Source: Anaerolineaceae bacterium UBA4890
GTDB taxonomy: Bacteria > Chloroflexota > Anaerolineae > Anaerolineales > Anaerolineaceae
Length of the DNA: 56,088 bases
Reading direction: 5' to 3'
Assembly: GCA_002399085.1 (NCBI GenBank)
Contig: DHCY01000019.1
Coordinates: 1-56,088, forward strand
Positions 1-8,212 of this stretch are shown here, piece by piece. The stretch's first letter is position 1, and each line of letters opens with the position of its first letter. The translations under genes and the position numbers were made by a program. Under the pieces are notes generated by a model that worked only from the letters and a program-made list of their open reading frames with translations, ran no database searches and was not told the DNA's origin.

Positions 1-300
1 TGTTGACCCCGCCCATACGGATGGCATTATTCCTAATGAATATTGCATGATCCCCTGGGCAGGCGTAGGGGCAGGTTCGGAACCTGCCCCTACATGATCA
101 GCCTGTACGGATGGGATTATTCCTGATACAGCCTGCATAATCATATTGGTGGAGGTAGGGATGGGTTGCGGATTGGCGCGATATATGGGCGTAGGGGCGG
201 GTTCAGAACCCGCCCGTACCAAACCTGCCCGTACCAAATCCGCCCGTACGTGGCCCGCTCGTACTGAACCTGCCCATACCGAACATGCCCATACGGGTGG
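1..300. repeat. REP-like palindromes and degenerate 15-bp repeat
   Basis: Two imperfect palindromes of one family occur at about 65-93 (GTAGGGGCAGGTTC then its reverse complement) and 191-219 (GTAGGGGCGGGTTC). They are followed, at about 215-297, by 15-bp units of the form GTACnnnnCnGCCC. Similar palindrome and unit arrays occur upstream of hsdM (3926-4090). This is a dispersed repeat family typical of intergenic DNA in Anaerolineae-like genomes. Nothing else is recognisable here apart from the open frame described separately. Confidence 0.75.
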
Positions 301-408
301 CTTGCTATTGATGCCCACCAGTTGAGGTTCGTACGCCACCTGGTAGCGGTTTAGATCCCTCCGCAGCTCCAGCGCGCTTTGTTCGATTTCAGATTCATTC
401 AGGATCAT
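1..408 (-). CDS. HsdR-like N-terminus running into a 15-bp repeat, open at the left edge (partial)
   Basis: Reading leftwards from an ATG at 408 the frame stays open to base 1 (136 codons, no stop). It begins MILNESEIEQSALELRRDLN followed by RYQVAYEP. This resembles the first residues of type I restriction subunits (an ESxxEQxAL segment, then a 'GYqvayGPdi'-like segment). HsdR is the subunit missing from the M-S operon just upstream. A GGGGA sequence about 7 nt before the ATG could serve as ribosome site. After about 36 codons the frame enters units reading VRAGL, VRADL, VRAGH, VWAGS, VWACS, made of the same 15-bp repeat found upstream of hsdM. I infer that hsdR is interrupted by repeat invasion or continues beyond the window with a repeat insertion. 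Alternatively it is a chance open frame through repeat DNA. A further 34-codon frame (499-395) also reads like an HsdR start (YETDFEQVALEHL), so the region may be rearranged. Confidence 0.35.
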   Translation of the reverse strand, partial: MILNESEIEQSALELRRDLNRYQVAYEPQLVGINSKPPVWACSVWAGSVRAGHVRADLVRAGLVRAGSEPAPTPIYRANPQPIPTSTNMIMQAVSGIIPSVQADHVGAGSEPAPTPAQGIMQYSLGIMPSVWAGST

Positions 409-479
409 TGTGTATCCCCGTGGTAATAGCGTTCAGGTTGAAGGCATTCTCATCAAGTAGATGTTCAAGTGCGACTTGT

Positions 480-1151
480 TCAAAATCCGTTTCGTACAAA
501 TTTCATATCATTTATTGATACCAAATCTTCTGCTTCAGACACTAAGTAATTCAGATGTTCATAATAAGCAGCTTTATAAGCATCAAAATCCTGTTGGAAT
601 AATGCTAGTGAGGTTGATAAACCAAATGGCATAGGATTAAGATCATCGTAATACTCATTAAAAATAGTGCAATCCTCATAATGTATACGATGCTCAACAC
701 TCACTTCGCGGTTAACGTTGTAGCAAGTCAGCATGAAGCCAGTTATGGTGTCAGTAATTCTTAGAGCAAAGAATCCTATTGTTTCGGTTAACCTCGGATT
801 CAGCACATCCATACCATGTGAGGCAAAGCCTGCGCTGTTCCTAAGTTGACTTAGTTTATCTGATACTCCAGCAATCCTTCTGCAAAGATCTATTACGTCT
901 GATCTGTAAACCTCGTTCTCATTTAGAGTTGAGCTAATTGTTTGATGAACAAGCGATGACACATTACCATCTCTGGAAAAAGAGACCTTTTTATTGGTCA
1001 ATATTGTCTTACAGATTCCTTCTATAAGTGTTTTACAGGTTTCAACACACAAGGACGGATTTGAAATCACATTTCTTTCAATAATATCTACGTGCTCAAG
1101 AAATGGTGAGAAGCTTGGAATTTTTAATATAGAATCTCGAACCCATTTCAT
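480..1151 (-). CDS. Abi_C-like protein (abortive-infection C-terminal domain)
   Basis: A 223-residue protein whose central part (about residues 20-150) matches the pattern of the abortive-infection C-terminal domain: a helical segment with SLCVETCKTLIEGICKTIL and then LRNSAGFASHG with R104-N105 and H112, an RN...HG signature also reminiscent of HEPN domains. In known proteins this domain ends phage-exclusion proteins and is often found beside restriction-modification genes. It overlaps the 3' end of hsdS by 4 nt (ATGA), so it is translationally coupled and part of the hsdMS operon. Its A+T-rich composition resembles the variable parts of hsdS more than hsdM. Role in defence is inferred from domain and context; a simple RM accessory is equally possible. 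Confidence 0.6.
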   Translation of the reverse strand: MKWVRDSILKIPSFSPFLEHVDIIERNVISNPSLCVETCKTLIEGICKTILTNKKVSFSRDGNVSSLVHQTISSTLNENEVYRSDVIDLCRRIAGVSDKLSQLRNSAGFASHGMDVLNPRLTETIGFFALRITDTITGFMLTCYNVNREVSVEHRIHYEDCTIFNEYYDDLNPMPFGLSTSLALFQQDFDAYKAAYYEHLNYLVSEAEDLVSINDMKFVRNGF

Positions 1152-2389
1152 AGCTTACTATCCCCTCTCATGAACTTAGAAAGCAATAAGTCTCTAATTT
1201 TTTGTAGAGAAGTAGATTGGTTATTATTATTATCTATATAACCTTGTATAACTCCGAGGATTATTTTGTAACTCAATAATATCTGTTTTGATGGAATAAT
1301 TATCAACAACGATCGCAGATCTTGTAAACTAATATTTGCTTGAACCGATTGTGTCACCCCCGAAAGTAACTTGTTTCGAATAATCGGTTGTTTTAAGTAT
1401 TGAAAAATGTAGTTAACCGGAACAATGTTCTCGTCAATTCGAATAATTCCGATAGCTTGGTTGAGATTAGCTGGAAGAACTCTCTCAGAGACAATGCTCA
1501 GCCGACCTATGCTGCCAGCAATAGTTATCAGAATATCGTTTTGCATTAATTGAGACCTTCTTAATTTTTCATGAGTCTCTTGAGTTATAAATAGGGATTT
1601 TGATTCATCTATTCCATATGTTTCATCGATGCAATCAACCCTGAGAAACCTTACACCTTTTTCAACAAAGTTATCTCCTAGCGTTGTGGGCGTTGTTCCT
1701 TTTGTAATTGTCGAAGAAAGCTCTCCTAAGTTTTGAATTCTCCAACCTTTAGGGAGTAGACCCATTTTGCTGTCGACCATTTCACCGGTGGCGCCGGGGT
1801 AGTTGAAGTCGACAAACCACTCCTTGAAAATCGCCTGCGCAATCTCCTGCAGGGTCTGGTTCGTTTTGTGGTTTAAATCAATTTTTTCGTCTAATAAAGA
1901 AAGTATTTCCACGATTTTAATTTGCTCATGAAGCGGTGGAAATCGAAACTCTAGTCTACTCAAAGTCCCACCGGATATCTCTGCGAAAGTTGAGCCCACA
2001 CCAACAGATTTTAGGTAAGAAACCTGACTTTTTAATAAATAATAGAGGAATTCATTGCTTACCAGATCGGGCTTTGTTATCAGGCTCTTGAATCCTTGAT
2101 TAGTTGATAGCGGATTAAGAGCAATTCTCAAGTACCCGATTGGCGCTCTTGTTGATAGTAAAACCGTACCGGCAGGAAGTAATTTTGCGCTTGAATTCTC
2201 TAAACCGTTCTGGGAAATGTTACGCTCTCCTCTCGAGATATACTTTTCATCAGAACCGGATAAATCGCGAGGAGTAATCCATGGAATGTCATCGGACCAG
2301 TATTCATCCTTGGCAGTGGAAGGAGTTCCGCCACCCACGATTTCTGCAATATCACCTAATTTGAATGTTCGCCACTCTTCAGAGCTCAT
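1148..2389 (-). CDS. hsdS: Type I restriction-modification specificity subunit
   Basis: This 413-residue subunit recognises the target DNA for the methylase/restriction complex. Two target recognition domains are visible, each beginning with the usual motif: EWRTFKLGDIAEIVGGGTPS at residues 5-24, and GWRIQNLGELSSTITKGTTP near residue 216. Each is followed by a conserved helical spacer, the first containing PPLHEQIKIVEILSLLDEKI. Length is normal for the family. The start at 2389 overlaps the end of hsdM by 11 nt, so it is translated from the same transcript. Bases 1750-1880, between the TRDs, are more G+C-rich than the TRDs themselves, which fits domain exchange by recombination in the conserved linker. 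Confidence 0.93.
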   Translation of the reverse strand: MSSEEWRTFKLGDIAEIVGGGTPSTAKDEYWSDDIPWITPRDLSGSDEKYISRGERNISQNGLENSSAKLLPAGTVLLSTRAPIGYLRIALNPLSTNQGFKSLITKPDLVSNEFLYYLLKSQVSYLKSVGVGSTFAEISGGTLSRLEFRFPPLHEQIKIVEILSLLDEKIDLNHKTNQTLQEIAQAIFKEWFVDFNYPGATGEMVDSKMGLLPKGWRIQNLGELSSTITKGTTPTTLGDNFVEKGVRFLRVDCIDETYGIDESKSLFITQETHEKLRRSQLMQNDILITIAGSIGRLSIVSERVLPANLNQAIGIIRIDENIVPVNYIFQYLKQPIIRNKLLSGVTQSVQANISLQDLRSLLIIIPSKQILLSYKIILGVIQGYIDNNNNQSTSLQKIRDLLLSKFMRGDSKL

Positions 2390-3902
2390 ATCCGAGCTCC
2401 TCTAGGTTCTCTATAATCCTCTGTTTCAACACTTCACCCTGCTCGAATTGCTCAGCAAGCCGCTGGGTAAGCACGGTCATTTTCTCTTCAAAGGGGATGC
2501 CATCGTCTTCGGCTTCCTCGGTGCCCACATAGCGACCGGGCATGAGCACATAGCCATTCTGAATGACCTCATCCAGGGTGGCGGCTTTGCAGAAACCGGG
2601 GGTATCTTCGTAAACGCCGCCCTCACCGCGCCAGGCATGGTAGGTGCCAGCAACTTTGGCGATGTCCTCATCTGTGAGAATCTTATTTCGCCGGTTGATC
2701 ATGCTGCCCAAGCTGCGGGCATCGATGAAGAGGATCTCGTTGGAGCGGTCACGAAATTTGTGGTTGGTGCGGTCGCGCGCCAAAATCCACAGGCAGACCG
2801 GGATCATGGTGTTGAAGAAGAGCTGCCCCGGCAGGGCGACCATGCAGTCGACTATGCCACCGTCGATCATGTTGCGGCGGATTTCGCCTTCACCGCTGGT
2901 ATTGCTATTCATGCTGCCGTTTGCCATGAGTATGGCGGCAGTACCGGAAGGGCTGAGTTTGTAATAGAAATGCTGGAGCCAGGCGTAGTTGGCATTGCCC
3001 ACCGGCGGGCTGCCGAATTGCCAGCGCAGATCTTCACGCAGGAGCTCGCCGTTCCAGTCGCTGACGTTGAAGGGCGGATTGGCGAGGATAAAGTCGGCTT
3101 TGAGATCCGGGTGGCGATCGTCGAGGAAGGTATCGCCCAATTCGAGGCGGGCTTCGATCCCGCGAATGGCGAGGTTCATCTTTGCCAGGCGCAGGGTGGT
3201 GGGGTTGGATTCCTGCCCGAAGATGGAGAGGTCGCGCACGGTGCCCTGGTGTTCTTGCACGAAGCGCTCGGACTGCACAAACATGCCGCCACTACCGCAG
3301 CAGCCGTCATAGACACGCCCGCGGAAGGGTTCGATCATTTCGACCAGGAGTCGGACGACATGACGGGGGGTGTAGAACTGACCGCCGCGCTTGCCTTCCT
3401 GGTCGGCGAATTGCCCAAGGAAATATTCGTAAACGCGACCGAGCAGATCCTGCGATTGGTGGACGTCCTGCGAGAAGCCGATGTTGCCGATTAGATCGAT
3501 CAGGTCGCCCAGGCTTTGCTTGTTGAGGTCAGGGTCGGCATAGATTTTGGGGAGGACACCCCTCAAGCTGGGGTTGAGCCGCTCGATGGCGTCCATGGCG
3601 TCGTCGATGTGCTTGCCGATTTCGGGTTGGCGGGCTTTGTTGAGCAGGAATTGCCAACGCGCTTCCACAGGGACGTAAAAAACATTCTTGGCTTTGTATT
3701 CATCGGTGTCTTCGGGGTCGGCGCCTTCAAATTCGCCTTCACCCTTGACGAGTTTCTCGTGCAGGGTGTGGAAGGAGTCGGAAATGTATTTGAGGAAAAT
3801 GAGACCGAGGACGACGTGTTTGTATTCGGCGGCGTCCATGCTGCTGCGCAGTTTGTCTGCCGCTGCCCAGAGTGTTTTTTCGAGTTCGTTGTTTTCTGGC
3901 AT
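2379..3902 (-). CDS. hsdM: Type I restriction-modification DNA methyltransferase subunit
   Basis: A 507-residue N6-adenine methyltransferase that modifies the site chosen by HsdS. The N-terminal HsdM_N helical region (LWAAADKLRSSMDAAEYKHV) is followed by the FYTP element at 176-179, an S-adenosylmethionine pocket (VYDGCCGSGGM, 198-207) and the catalytic NPPF motif at 275-278. Length and motif order are those of intact HsdM. An AGGAG ribosome site lies about 6 nt before the ATG at 3902. It is the first gene of the operon M-S-Abi_C, and no intact hsdR follows within the window. If hsdR is broken, the locus would be a methylation-only system. Confidence 0.96.
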   Translation of the reverse strand: MPENNELEKTLWAAADKLRSSMDAAEYKHVVLGLIFLKYISDSFHTLHEKLVKGEGEFEGADPEDTDEYKAKNVFYVPVEARWQFLLNKARQPEIGKHIDDAMDAIERLNPSLRGVLPKIYADPDLNKQSLGDLIDLIGNIGFSQDVHQSQDLLGRVYEYFLGQFADQEGKRGGQFYTPRHVVRLLVEMIEPFRGRVYDGCCGSGGMFVQSERFVQEHQGTVRDLSIFGQESNPTTLRLAKMNLAIRGIEARLELGDTFLDDRHPDLKADFILANPPFNVSDWNGELLREDLRWQFGSPPVGNANYAWLQHFYYKLSPSGTAAILMANGSMNSNTSGEGEIRRNMIDGGIVDCMVALPGQLFFNTMIPVCLWILARDRTNHKFRDRSNEILFIDARSLGSMINRRNKILTDEDIAKVAGTYHAWRGEGGVYEDTPGFCKAATLDEVIQNGYVLMPGRYVGTEEAEDDGIPFEEKMTVLTQRLAEQFEQGEVLKQRIIENLEELGYEL

Positions 3903-3925
3903 AGAAGCTCCTGTGATAACTTTGG

Positions 3926-4090
3926 GGGGGCGGGTTTAGAACCCGCCCCTACGAAATCCTGCCGTACGAAACACGGCCGTACGAAACATGGCCGTACGAA
4001 ATCCTGCCGTACGAAATCCTGCCGTACGAAATCCTGCCGTACGAAATCCGCCCGTACAAACCGCGCCTGTCGAAACATGCTCGTATCGAT
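3926..4090. repeat. Palindrome plus 8-9 tandem copies of a 15-bp unit
   Basis: A palindrome (GGGCGGGTTTAGAACCCGCCC, about 3929-3949) leads into tandem 15-bp units from 3951 to about 4085: ACGAAATCCTGCCGT, repeated with variants ACGAAACACGGCCGT, ACGAAACATGGCCGT and ACGAAATCCGCCCGT. Because the period is a multiple of three, all three minus-strand frames stay open here and give false pentapeptide-like repeats (VRQDF, GFRTA, SYGRI). It occupies the upstream region of hsdM. Confidence 0.85.
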
Positions 4091-4149
4091 CTCCGTAGGG
4101 TAAATGATACCATGAGGGTTTGGCTTTTGGCGTGGTCGGAGGGATGGGG

Positions 4150-4434
4150 GCTTGAGGAAAGCGCAATCACTATCAGCTATGAGCTTTGAGCTAAACACAC
4201 CTCAGCACCACGCTCTGAACACCAACGTGTTCATAACAGACCGATGTGGGTTGAGCCCACTCGGTCTAGTCGCGGAACCAGCCTTTGGCTGGACTTCGCC
4301 TCTCCCAGGAGAGGGCTTGAGGAAAGCGCTATCAGCTATGAGCCATGAGCTATCAGCTATGAGCTAAACACACCTCATCCACCACTTCGTGGTCCCCCTT
4401 CCCCAAAGGGGAAGGCTTAAGACACTATCAGCTA
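4150..4434. repeat. Dispersed repeat block with heptamer runs and two hairpins
   Basis: Contains runs of 'GCTATCAGCTATGAG' heptamer-type repeats (about 4168-4195, 4328-4366 and 4425-4442) and an approximately 80-bp segment with two hairpins: GAACAC-CAAC-GTGTTC (4217-4232) and GTGGG-TTGAG-CCCAC (about 4247-4261). That segment is repeated nearly identically at about 54771-54852. A further hairpin, CCTTCCCC-AAA-GGGGAAGG, lies at about 4398-4416. No gene is visible. Confidence 0.8.
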
Positions 4435-5088
4435 TCAGCTATCCTCTAATAACTCCAAGATTTCGTGGGCGGTGTGGTCGGCGAGGGAAGCAAAAACCAG
4501 CTCTGCTTTACCGACGCGGTCGGCGGGACCGAGACCGAGGGCGGGCATACCGGCGGCGTGGGCGGCAGCGACCCCGGCTTCGGCGTCTTCGACCACCAGG
4601 CAATTTTCGGGAGGCACTGCAAGCGCTTCTGCTGCCAGCAAAAACAGGTCGGGGTGGGGTTTGGAGCGTGCCAGCGCGTTGCCATCGATTACCGCGTCGA
4701 AGAGCTCGCCGATCTGCAGGCGCCCGAGCACCAGTTCGGCGTTCTTGCTGCTGCTGACAATTGCCTGCTTCAAGCCCAGCGCGTTGATCTCAGCGATGAT
4801 CTCACGTGCTCCGGGCAGCAGGTCGGCAGGGGTCATCTGGCGCACGAGGTCGATGTAGTAGCTGTTTTTGCGCTCCATCATCTCCTGTGCCTGCATTTCG
4901 CTGACCGGGCGACCCTTGAGCAGCAGTTTGAGCGATTCGCGCCGTGAGACTCCGCGCAGGGCTTCGTTATCTTCGCGCGAAAAGGGGATGCCCTCTTCGT
5001 CCGCCAGGCGCTTCCAGCCCTGGAAATGGAATTCGGAGGTATCGGTGAGAACACCGTCGAGGTCGAATAAAAAGGCTTTGATGATCAT
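4435..5088 (-). CDS. pgmB: Beta-phosphoglucomutase (HAD superfamily)
   Basis: A 217-residue cytoplasmic HAD phosphatase-fold enzyme that isomerises beta-glucose 1-phosphate to glucose 6-phosphate. The N-terminal motif FLFDLDGVLTDT carries the nucleophile D9 and acid/base D11; a helical cap follows, then IVSSSK (motif II) and VVEDAEAG (motif IV acidic pair). The ATG at 5088 was chosen because the HAD motif normally starts within a few residues of the start and AGGAG lies just upstream. The frame extends further upstream, but that part overlaps the phosphorylase gene and has no homology. ATG overlaps the TGA of the GH65 gene (ATGA), so the two are coupled. The GH65 product is beta-glucose 1-phosphate, which explains the pairing. 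Confidence 0.93.
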   Translation of the reverse strand: MIIKAFLFDLDGVLTDTSEFHFQGWKRLADEEGIPFSREDNEALRGVSRRESLKLLLKGRPVSEMQAQEMMERKNSYYIDLVRQMTPADLLPGAREIIAEINALGLKQAIVSSSKNAELVLGRLQIGELFDAVIDGNALARSKPHPDLFLLAAEALAVPPENCLVVEDAEAGVAAAHAAGMPALGLGPADRVGKAELVFASLADHTAHEILELLEDS

Positions 5089-7265
5089 GATTGCTCCTGT
5101 TGGCTGCGGATATCGACCAACTGCTCTTCGCCGCGCCAGATAAATTTGAAACGAAGGCGTTTCCAGTGCGCCGGTAGATGGGGCTGCAGGTACCAGCGGT
5201 CGTCGCCTATGCGCAGACCGCCGAAGCCAAAGACGGCTGCCTGCCATAGCCCGCCGGCGGAGGCGCCGTGGATGCCGTCGCCGGCGTTGCCGCGCACGTC
5301 TTGGATGTCGGCACGGGCGGCGCGCATGAAGTTTTCGTAGGCGTCGTCGAGGCTGCCCAGGCGGGTCGCCATGATGGCTTGGATGGAGGGACCGAGCGAG
5401 GAGCCAAAGGTGAGGTCGGTGCGGGGGGTGTAGTAGTCGTAGTTTGCCTGGAGGCTCTGCTGGTCGAACAATTCGGGCAGGAGGTACATGAGCATGATCA
5501 CGTCGGGCTGCTTGAGAATTTGGGTGGCGTTGGCGCCATCGATGCCGAGGATGGATTGGATGGATTCGGTGCGGGGGTCAAAATCTTTGGTGAGCAGGTC
5601 GGTGCGCTCGAAATAGCCGGTGAACTGCTCGATGAGGTTGGCTTCGTTTTCGGATGGGCAGAAAATTTGGTCGGCGATGGTTGCCCAATCGGCGAGGGTT
5701 TGCTCGTCGATGGCGAGGCGGGTGAAGAGCTGGCTGGCGGATTGGGCGTCGTAAGTTTTGAGCCATTCGGCGAGGGCGACGGCGGTGTGCAGGTGCCAGC
5801 GGGTGAGGTAGTTGGTGTAGGCGTTGTCGTCAACATGGTCGTGGTATTCGTCGGGACCGATTACGTCACTGAGGTGATACTGACGGGTGCGGGGGTTCCA
5901 TTCCAGGCGCGATGCCCAGAATTTGGCGCTGTCGAGGATCACTTCGGCACCGCGCTGCGCCATAAAGGCGTCGTCGCCGGTTAGTTTCCAGTATTGGACA
6001 AGGGCGTAGGCGATGTCTGAGGAGATGTGAATTTCTATGTCGCCAGTCCAGATGCGGATGAGGCTTTTGGGGTCAGCCGGGTCTGGCACCCAGGTTGGGG
6101 TCACTTCGCGACCGTCGCCGGCGCTCTCCCAGGGGAATTGCGCGCCCTGGAAGGTGTTGTCGCGGGCTTTTTCGCGGGCTCCCGGCAAATTGTGGAAGCG
6201 GTACGAGAGCAGGTTACGGGCGATTTCTGGGCGGGTGTAGGTGAAGAAGGGGAGCATGAAAATCTCGGTGTCCCAGAAGGCGTGCCCATGATAGCCGTAA
6301 CCGCTGAGGGTTTTGGCGCCGATGTTGACGCGCTCGTCGCGGCGGGGGGCGGCGATGAGCAGGTGGTAGATGCTGAAACGCAGGGCGAGCTGGGCTTCGT
6401 CGTCGCCTTCGATGAGGACGTCGCAGCGATCCCATTCTTTCGCCCAGGCTTGTTCATTTTCCAGCCAGAGCCCCTCACCGGGGTCAGCGCCCAGGTTTGT
6501 GAGGCTGCGGATGGCTTGGGCGGCTGGTTCAGCGACATCACGGGAGGTGTAGACGGTGGTGAAGGTTTCGAAGCGGGTTTGCTCGCCTGCCTGCGCATTA
6601 TGGGTGGCGGTGATGGAGGGCATGCGGCTGATGTTGGGCAGGACTTTGTCGAATTGGGGGCTGCCATTGACCAGCATTTTTTGCGCCATGCCGGCTTCAA
6701 TTTTGGTTGCCTTGGTGCGCAGGTGCAGGTGGATTGTGTCAGCTTGCACGCCCTGCCCGAGCCATTGCCACTGCTGGTAGCGCATGGTGTGGGTGTTGGC
6801 ATCGAGGCGGCTGGTGAGCGCGATTTCGCCTGCGTAATTTTCGGGGGTGATCAATACCATCTGGCAGAGCAGGTGCTGGTCGGCAAGGCTGGCGAAACGG
6901 AGAAAATCGAGCTTGCTGATGCGCCCTTTGGGGCTTTGCCAGCGCAAAGTGCGGGTGAGGAGACCAGTTTTCAGGTCCAATTCCCGATGGTAGTCAAGCA
7001 GCTTGCCTTCAGCCAGGCTGAAGTCTTCGCCTGCCAGGGTGATATCCAGCTGGGTCCAGGCGGGGAAGTTGACCAAATGGGTGAAGACGACCGGGACGTC
7101 ATCGAAAACCCCATGGACGAAGGTGGTGCGCTGCTCGCCTGGGTAGTATTCGTCAAAAGTGCCGCGGGTGCCCAGATAGCCATTGCCCTGGGTGAGGACG
7201 GTCTCGAAATGGCGCTGACGCTGCGGATCAAAAGAAGTTTCGGTGATTTTCCAGGTGTCGGTCAT
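5085..7265 (-). CDS. GH65 disaccharide phosphorylase (kojibiose/trehalose/maltose type)
   Basis: A 726-residue inverting phosphorylase that cleaves an alpha-glucoside with phosphate to give beta-glucose 1-phosphate. The N-terminal beta-sandwich (NGYLGTRGTFDEY, 28-40) leads into an (alpha/alpha)6 barrel with GHAFWDTEIFMLPF (327-340) and the catalytic acid E473 in SDVIGPDEYHDHVDDNAY. Length is normal for the family. The exact substrate (kojibiose, nigerose, trehalose or maltose) cannot be read by eye. It lies 14 nt after the GH130 gene and overlaps pgmB by 4 nt. There is no signal peptide, so it acts on imported disaccharide in the cytoplasm. Confidence 0.92.
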   Translation of the reverse strand: MTDTWKITETSFDPQRQRHFETVLTQGNGYLGTRGTFDEYYPGEQRTTFVHGVFDDVPVVFTHLVNFPAWTQLDITLAGEDFSLAEGKLLDYHRELDLKTGLLTRTLRWQSPKGRISKLDFLRFASLADQHLLCQMVLITPENYAGEIALTSRLDANTHTMRYQQWQWLGQGVQADTIHLHLRTKATKIEAGMAQKMLVNGSPQFDKVLPNISRMPSITATHNAQAGEQTRFETFTTVYTSRDVAEPAAQAIRSLTNLGADPGEGLWLENEQAWAKEWDRCDVLIEGDDEAQLALRFSIYHLLIAAPRRDERVNIGAKTLSGYGYHGHAFWDTEIFMLPFFTYTRPEIARNLLSYRFHNLPGAREKARDNTFQGAQFPWESAGDGREVTPTWVPDPADPKSLIRIWTGDIEIHISSDIAYALVQYWKLTGDDAFMAQRGAEVILDSAKFWASRLEWNPRTRQYHLSDVIGPDEYHDHVDDNAYTNYLTRWHLHTAVALAEWLKTYDAQSASQLFTRLAIDEQTLADWATIADQIFCPSENEANLIEQFTGYFERTDLLTKDFDPRTESIQSILGIDGANATQILKQPDVIMLMYLLPELFDQQSLQANYDYYTPRTDLTFGSSLGPSIQAIMATRLGSLDDAYENFMRAARADIQDVRGNAGDGIHGASAGGLWQAAVFGFGGLRIGDDRWYLQPHLPAHWKRLRFKFIWRGEEQLVDIRSQQEQS

Positions 7266-7279
7266 AGTTCTCCTTAAAT

Positions 7280-8200
7280 TTAGTCGTTCAGAGCGTGCTC
7301 AACCAGGTCATCGAGCCTGGCGGTCGCCAACCCCACCACATGGTCGCCGGCACCATAGTATACAAAAACTTCGCCATCGACAACCACATTCGCCCCAGAA
7401 AAGACCACGAAAGGCACGTCACCGCGAATTTCCCAGATTTCTTTGGGTTCAAAGATATAGCTTTGCGGTCGGTTGATGATTTTGGTTGGGTCATGGAGGT
7501 CGAGCAGGCAGGCACCGAGGCGATAGACATGAGCCTGGTCATAGGCGTGATAGAGCACCAGCCAGCCGTATTTGGTCTTGATGGGCGGTCCGCCGCCACC
7601 CACACGCTTGGAATCCCAGAGGCTTTCCGGGCGCGGACCAAAAATGGGCGCCATGTCTTCTTCAGACCAGGTGAGCAGATCGTCTGAGCGTGCCAGCCAG
7701 ACCTGGGGAGGGCGGCGGTGCAGGGCGACGAACTTGCCGTCGATTTTTTCAGGGAAAAGGACGTGGTCTTTGTTGTCTTCACCAGTCACCAGCGGACCGA
7801 TGCGTTCCCAGTCGCGCAGGTTGGTGCTTTTGGCGAACATGGGGGTGACGCTGCCGCCCAGGTGTGTGGCTGGGAAGCCGGGCAGGGGTGTGCTGCCGTA
7901 GGCGGTGTAGGTCATATAGAAAACGCCGTCAATTTCGGAAATGCGCGGGTCTTCGATGCCACGGGCATCGTACTCATCCTGGGGGGCGAAGACCGGTTGT
8001 GGGTCGCGTTCGAAGTGGAGCCCGTCTTTGGAGTGGGCATAGCCGATACGGCTGACCCAATCGAGCCCCTGAGCCCGGTATAGCATATGAAACTCGCCCT
8101 GGTGGTAGACGACTGCCGGGTTGAAAACGTTGTAGGTCTCCCATGTTGAGGTAGGGTTGGGCAAAAGGACCGGGTTGTGAGGGTGTCTGAATAATTCCAC
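7280..8200 (-). CDS. GH130 glycoside phosphorylase/hydrolase
   Basis: A 306-residue single-domain five-bladed beta-propeller protein of family GH130. Members phosphorolyse or hydrolyse beta-mannosides, for example beta-1,4- or 1,2-mannooligosaccharides and Man-GlcNAc. Family features seen are HNPVLLPNP near the start, VFNPAVVYHQGEFHMLYRA, the ARGIEDPRI segment and WDSKRVGGGGPPIKTKYGW. No signal peptide is present, so it is intracellular. It sits between the YesL-like gene and the GH65 gene in the sugar operon, suggesting that the imported glycan contains both alpha-glucosyl and beta-mannosyl linkages or that substrates are mixed. Assignment to a GH130 subfamily is not possible from reading alone. 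Confidence 0.88.
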   Translation of the reverse strand: MELFRHPHNPVLLPNPTSTWETYNVFNPAVVYHQGEFHMLYRAQGLDWVSRIGYAHSKDGLHFERDPQPVFAPQDEYDARGIEDPRISEIDGVFYMTYTAYGSTPLPGFPATHLGGSVTPMFAKSTNLRDWERIGPLVTGEDNKDHVLFPEKIDGKFVALHRRPPQVWLARSDDLLTWSEEDMAPIFGPRPESLWDSKRVGGGGPPIKTKYGWLVLYHAYDQAHVYRLGACLLDLHDPTKIINRPQSYIFEPKEIWEIRGDVPFVVFSGANVVVDGEVFVYYGAGDHVVGLATARLDDLVEHALND

Positions 8201-8212
8201 AATAATTCCTTT

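Noticed and set aside
2448..3494. 348-codon plus-strand frame opposite hsdM
   Set aside because: Shadow frame; hsdM has all family motifs and a good start.
3563..4198. Minus-strand frames with VRQDF, GFRTA or SYGRI pentapeptide repeats
   Set aside because: Produced by the 15-bp repeat in every frame; not pentapeptide-repeat proteins.
6027..7277. Long open frame (416 codons) on the plus strand opposite the GH65 gene
   Set aside because: Antisense to a clear enzyme with motifs, no ribosome site and biased composition; a shadow of G+C-rich codon use.
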